Part shown: positions 60,563 to 64,000 of the stretch, in pieces
Layout: each line of letters opens with the position of its first letter
Position numbering within the stretch: position 1 is the first letter of the stretch
Assembly: GCA_910580045.1 (NCBI GenBank)
Contig: CAJTXF010000006.1
Location: forward strand, 1-64,000
DNA length: 64,000 bases
Direction: 5' to 3'
Source of the DNA: an uncultured Eubacteriales bacterium
GTDB lineage: Bacteria; Bacillota; Clostridia; Oscillospirales; Acutalibacteraceae
The notes under the pieces: model-generated
What the model was told of the DNA's origin: nothing
What the model saw: only the letters and a program-made list of their open reading frames with translations
Database searches by the model: none
Translations under genes and position numbers: made by a program

Positions 60563-62246
60563 CACCTTTAAGGGACTGGTGTCCTGGATATGCCTGCTGA
60601 CAGTGCTCTGCGCTGCATGTGTGGCAGTGGTCTTTGCGGTGATGGTGCTGGTGAACCCAGGCATCTTGGAGTATGTCACGGAGAATGTGCATGACTTTGC
60701 TGCCACGGTGCCCCAGGCAGTGGAGGAATACAGCCAAGGGGACGTGATTGCCTCTGTGGCCCAGGCGGACGCGCTGATGTATGAATACACGGCAAAACTC
60801 CTCAGCGCTGCGGCGATTCTGCTCACGCTGATTATCCTTATCTTCACCTTCCGCCGGGACCGGAAGGCCTTTGAGGAGATGGTAGCCCTGGCACTGGGCA
60901 AGATTTGGATGGAAATCAAGCTGGTATTTCTGGGGCTGCTGTTTTTCTTCGGCCTGAGCCTGTTCGGGTGGAACAGCACTGAGCGGTGCTTTCTGTTCTG
61001 CATTCTGGGCGTTCTGGTGGTGTATCTGCTGTGCCTGGATGTGGGCAAGAACCACCGGTTTTTCAGCCACAATATTATCCACTCCGTGCTGGAACGGCTC
61101 AACAATTATCAGAGCATGACCACCTTCCAGCAGCGGGCCATACGCCGGATATACAGCATTATCCTCATTGTCTGTGTGCTGGGGATTGTGGGCAGCGTGA
61201 GCTATTTCATTGCGGTGGGCCTGTTGGGCGACCACCACAAGCTAGCTCTGGGCATCCCCCTTATCACTGGGACTGCCATCATTGGCACCATATGGTGGTA
61301 CATTCTGGCCCTCAAGCGGGATTTGCGGGACTGGAACCTGCTGATGGATCAGATTACCGAGATGTACGGCGGGGATTTGAACGCGGTGAACCATGTGCCC
61401 CCCACCTCTAATCTCTACGACTGCGCCATGCAGCTGAACATGATTCGCACTGGGGTGCAGAAGGCTGTGGAGGAGGGCACCAAGGCGGACCGGACCAAAA
61501 TCGAGCTGATAACCAATGTGTCCCATGACATCAAGACGCCTCTGACTTCTGTAATCAGCTATGTGGAGCTGCTGAAAAAGGAGCCGGATTTGCCGGAAGC
61601 TGCCAAGGACTACGTGGCAATCCTCTCCCAGAAGACCCAGCGGCTCAGCAGCATTGTACAGGATGTATTTGAGGTGAGCAAGGCCGCCACAGGGAATATC
61701 AGCCTGAATCTGGACGATTTGGATATTGGACGGCTTTTGCAGCAGACCTTTGCGGAAATGGACGAGACTATCCAGCGCTCTCAGCTCCAATGGCGGGTGG
61801 ACATTCCAGACGCGCCCATGATGGTTCACGCGGACGGTCAAAGGCTGTACCGGGTATTTCAGAACCTGATTCGCAACTGCGCCCAGTACTCCTTGGAGAA
61901 CTCTCGGGTTTATGTTACCCTTGCAGCCCAGGCGGGAGTAGTGCAGGTAGTCATACGCAATATCTCCAAAACAGAAATCACCATGAACGGCGAGGATTTG
62001 ACTGCCCGGTTCGTGCGGGGAGACCAAAACCGCACTACTGAGGGCAGCGGCCTGGGGCTCTCCATTGCCAAGAGCTTTGTGGAAGCCTGCGGCGGGCAGT
62101 TCTTTGTCCGCACAGACGGGGATTTATTCATTGCCACAGTGCAGTTCCCACTGGCAGATTTGCAGAAGTCTGAGGGAACCTTCCGGTATGCGGCCGAGAC
62201 AGCGGGCGCTACTCCCCCTGCGCTGGCAGCAGACAGCAAGGAGTAG
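60537..62246 (+). CDS. Sensor histidine kinase (VanS-like), six-helix membrane sensor
   Basis: 569 residues from TTG 60537 (TTG 60549 is an alternative). Unlike a two-helix sensor it has about six membrane helices (about 16-40, 82-102, 118-138, 143-163, 206-228, 234-256). The HisKA motif reads NVSHDIKTPLTS, followed by HATPase features NLIRNCAQYS and GSGLGLSIAKSF. Phosphorylates the upstream regulator. No van resistance genes are adjacent, so the stimulus is probably wall stress or a peptide. Confidence 0.92.
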   Translation: MATNLKSTNTFKGLVSWICLLTVLCAACVAVVFAVMVLVNPGILEYVTENVHDFAATVPQAVEEYSQGDVIASVAQADALMYEYTAKLLSAAAILLTLIILIFTFRRDRKAFEEMVALALGKIWMEIKLVFLGLLFFFGLSLFGWNSTERCFLFCILGVLVVYLLCLDVGKNHRFFSHNIIHSVLERLNNYQSMTTFQQRAIRRIYSIILIVCVLGIVGSVSYFIAVGLLGDHHKLALGIPLITGTAIIGTIWWYILALKRDLRDWNLLMDQITEMYGGDLNAVNHVPPTSNLYDCAMQLNMIRTGVQKAVEEGTKADRTKIELITNVSHDIKTPLTSVISYVELLKKEPDLPEAAKDYVAILSQKTQRLSSIVQDVFEVSKAATGNISLNLDDLDIGRLLQQTFAEMDETIQRSQLQWRVDIPDAPMMVHADGQRLYRVFQNLIRNCAQYSLENSRVYVTLAAQAGVVQVVIRNISKTEITMNGEDLTARFVRGDQNRTTEGSGLGLSIAKSFVEACGGQFFVRTDGDLFIATVQFPLADLQKSEGTFRYAAETAGATPPALAADSKE

Positions 62247-62250
62247 GTAT

Positions 62251-62292
62251 CGTTAACGCCAGTTTGAGAATCGGTATATACCGATTCTCAAA
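62251..62292. repeat. Partial palindromic element at the end of the kinase gene
   Basis: CGTTAACGCCAG followed by the perfect hairpin TTTGAGAATCGG / CCGATTCTCAAA. The left part matches the ATAGTTAACGCA end at 13602, but the right end is missing. Confidence 0.55.
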
Positions 62293-62301
62293 CATAAAAT
62301 A

Positions 62302-62336
62302 AGGCCCGCTGAGCAGGAAAGCTCAGCGGGCTTTTT
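62302..62336. terminator. Bidirectional terminator
   Basis: Stem GCCCGCTGAGC / GCTCAGCGGGC followed by five T, between the kinase gene and larE. Confidence 0.88.
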
Positions 62337-62347
62337 GGCACAGAATA

Positions 62348-63091
62348 TCAGCGGGGCTTTAAGTCCAGAGCCACTGCCGGGAAGAGCTCCCCCAGAACAG
62401 AGAGTATCTCCCTGCGCTTTTCCAGCGCTAAAGGAAGCTGCTCCTCCGGCATCTGGAGCAGGGCCCGGCCCTCTGGCACCCGCACGCGGAAGTCGGTAAA
62501 GCCCAGACAGAACAGGAAGTCTTCGGCCTGCTCCACCCGGCTCAGTTCCTCTGGGGTGAGCTCCCGGCCAGCAGGGATACGGGTGGCCAGGCAGGCATAG
62601 GCGGGCTTATCCCAAGTGAAGAGCCCTGCCTTTCGGGACAGCTCTCGAACCTGAGTCTTGCTCAGATTGCACTCCCGCAGGGGAGAGCGGACGGAGAGTT
62701 CTCCCAGCGCCCGCATACCCGGGCGGTCCCCCGCGTCATCAGAGGCATTGGTGCCGTCAATCAAAACCGGGAAGCCGTTGGCCAATGCCTGTTCCTTCAA
62801 CGCGCTGAACAGGATCCGCTTACAGTAATAGCACCGGTCAGAGGGATTTTTGCGGACCTGCTCCTGAGCCAGAATATCAAGGGGGATAACGTGGAGCTCT
62901 ACCCCCAGCTCCTGGCAAAGACGGCGGGCGTCCTGCTGCTCAAACTCTGGCTGGAAAACAGTCTGTATATAATAGGGGCGCACTTGTGCCCCATACCGCA
63001 GGGCAGCGCTGAGCAGAAACGCGGAATCGACCCCGCCGGAAAATCCCAGCGCGACCCGTGCGTTATCCTCAAAAAACTGCTGTAATGTCAT
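62348..63091 (-). CDS. larE: Sulfur transferase LarE-like
   Basis: 247 residues from ATG 63091, after AGGAGG. PP-loop ATPase (SGGVDS at 18-23) of the LarE family, which adds sulfur to pyridinium dicarboxylate to build the nickel-pincer cofactor of lactate racemase. Cysteines at 87, 90 (DRCYYC) and 167 (YACLATRIP) are arranged as in the three-cysteine [4Fe-4S] type rather than the sacrificial single-Cys type; this is inferred. larA, larB and larC are absent in the window. It is possible that this paralog serves another thiolation. Confidence 0.88.
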   Translation of the reverse strand: MTLQQFFEDNARVALGFSGGVDSAFLLSAALRYGAQVRPYYIQTVFQPEFEQQDARRLCQELGVELHVIPLDILAQEQVRKNPSDRCYYCKRILFSALKEQALANGFPVLIDGTNASDDAGDRPGMRALGELSVRSPLRECNLSKTQVRELSRKAGLFTWDKPAYACLATRIPAGRELTPEELSRVEQAEDFLFCLGFTDFRVRVPEGRALLQMPEEQLPLALEKRREILSVLGELFPAVALDLKPR

Positions 63092-63157
63092 AGACGTACC
63101 TCCTGTTGTTCTCTTCACCACATTATAAGAGAAAACAGACGGTTCGTCAAGACACAG

Positions 63158-63721
63158 CTATCGAAACACTGGCTGCAGCTGTCTGCCCTCTAGGGCTGCC
63201 GCAACAGTTTCTTCCAGAAGGGAGAAGTCCGCCACCAGCGAGAAGGGCTTCTTCACTGGGTCGTCCTGACTCAGGGGGACAAAGTACACGTTTTTGGTAT
63301 TCATCAGCCGGGCCGCGTTCTGGCCTGAGGCTGCCAGCGCATCATTGCTGGCCAGGCAGAGTATCACTGGCTTTCCCACCCGCAGGGTGGACTTCACCGC
63401 CATGGTCACAGGTGTGTCCGTAATTCCCAACGCCAGTTTAGAGAGTGTGTTTCCTGTACAGGGACACACCACCATTGCGTCGGCCAGGCCCTTTGGCCCA
63501 ATGGGCTCAGCTGTTACAATACTGTGCAGCACCTGCCGCCCGGCAATCTGTCCTGCCCGTGCGATAAAGTCCTCTGCCTTGCCAAAGCGGGTGTCAGTCT
63601 CGTATACATTCTGAGACATTACCGGCAGCAGCTTATATTTTCCACTGAGCTTTTCCATCTGCTCCATAGCCTGCGCCAGGGTACAAAAGGAACCGCACAT
63701 GGCAAATCCCAAGGTTTGCAT
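63158..63721 (-). CDS. dpaB: Dipicolinate synthase subunit B
   Basis: 187 residues from ATG 63721, nine bases after GGAG. Flavoprotein-like fold: LGFAMCGSFCTLAQAMEQM at the N-terminus, VVCPCTGNTLSKLALGITDTPVTMA and LASNDALAASGQN. SpoVFB/DpaB forms dipicolinic acid from dihydroxytetrahydrodipicolinate, the calcium chelator of the spore core. It follows dpaA by 47 bases on the minus strand. Confidence 0.93.
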   Translation of the reverse strand: MQTLGFAMCGSFCTLAQAMEQMEKLSGKYKLLPVMSQNVYETDTRFGKAEDFIARAGQIAGRQVLHSIVTAEPIGPKGLADAMVVCPCTGNTLSKLALGITDTPVTMAVKSTLRVGKPVILCLASNDALAASGQNAARLMNTKNVYFVPLSQDDPVKKPFSLVADFSLLEETVAAALEGRQLQPVFR

Positions 63722-63768
63722 TTCTACCATCTCCTTCCCTCTTGAATTTTCCGTATAATTCATGGCGT

Positions 63769-64000
63769 TTACAGCATATGGCAGATGGTGGTCTTAAGCA
63801 GCTCCCCTGCCGCCCGAGGGGACAGCTTTCCCGGCAGGGAGGGTGCGTCCATTATGCGCAGGCCCAGCTGCTGTGCTGCCTCTCTGTCAAAGCCGCCGGG
63901 TGCAGAGGCCAGCTCCATGAGCAGCGCATCCCGTCCCTGGAGTGCTAGCATTTCCTCTCCCAGCACCTGGGTCGGTACAGTGTTGAATATGATGTCAAAG
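63769..64000 (-). CDS. dpaA: Dipicolinate synthase subunit A, C-terminal part (runs off the window)
   Basis: The visible 76 residues begin FDIIFNTVPTQVL, then MELASAPGGFDREAAQQLGL and APSLPGKLSPRAAGELLKTTI. This is the C-terminus of SpoVFA/DpaA, the NAD(P)-dependent subunit. The frame stays open to the window edge, so the start lies beyond it. With dpaB it forms the usual dpaAB pair. Confidence 0.9.
   Translation of the reverse strand, partial: FDIIFNTVPTQVLGEEMLALQGRDALLMELASAPGGFDREAAQQLGLRIMDAPSLPGKLSPRAAGELLKTTICHML

Overview
The window reads as chromosome of a Gram-positive, endospore-forming anaerobe of the Clostridia, most likely a gut Oscillospiraceae-type organism. This is inferred from moderately high GC, GGAGG ribosome binding sites and strong TTGACA/TATAAT promoters. 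Several sporulation genes (alpha/beta-type SASP, yqfC-yqfD, ylbJ, pdaA, dipicolinate synthase) and anaerobe redox genes (rubrerythrin, rubredoxin, NfnAB) point the same way. No phage, IS transposase or CRISPR array was seen. The mobile-looking content is a set of short palindromic, non-coding elements.

Layout. 0-10 kb: prmA, a cupin and a double GNAT, then a leftward gltX-GNAT-glnS-hydrolase operon, a VanY-type carboxypeptidase, a C26 peptidase and tRNA-Leu(GAG). 10-18 kb: carbohydrate block with divergent GH4 and GH2 glycosidases, then a hybrid histidine kinase in tandem with a solute-binding lipoprotein that has no permease. 18-22 kb: DUF4358-MBOAT-DHHW surface O-acylation operon, tRNA-Pro(GGG) and a small Gly/Tyr-rich protein. 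22-29 kb: hom-thrB-lysC amino-acid operon next to a class A penicillin-binding protein. 29-36 kb: BofC-like protein, SASP, a giant CoA-disulfide-reductase/rhodanese/siroheme-reductase/ferredoxin fusion, and an oxidative-stress operon (Fur/PerR-kinase-GNAT-rubrerythrin-small protein-rubredoxin). 36-41 kb: nucleotidyltransferase, two RCK potassium regulators, SH3 lipoprotein, rpsB-tsf.

41-64 kb: the conserved Firmicutes block yqfC-yqfD-phoH-ybeY-dgkA-era with one extra gene, divergent ylbJ, an SLH/phosphodiester-glycosidase surface protein, nfnA-nfnB-nudix, two FAD oxidoreductases with a COG2426 membrane protein, pdaA, a VanRS-like two-component system, larE and the dpaA-dpaB dipicolinate genes, the last running off the window edge.

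Most interesting signals: (1) the five-module sulfur/redox fusion enzyme with a perfect 30-bp palindrome just downstream of its consensus promoter; (2) the kinase and acetyltransferase embedded in the peroxide operon; (3) the hybrid kinase plus orphan binding protein; (4) several families of small palindromic repeats, one lying inside the prmA leader and others beside yqfC, the GH2 gene and the VanS-like gene. Gene starts were chosen by ribosome binding site position, and several differ from the longest open frame (TTG or GTG starts are common here).
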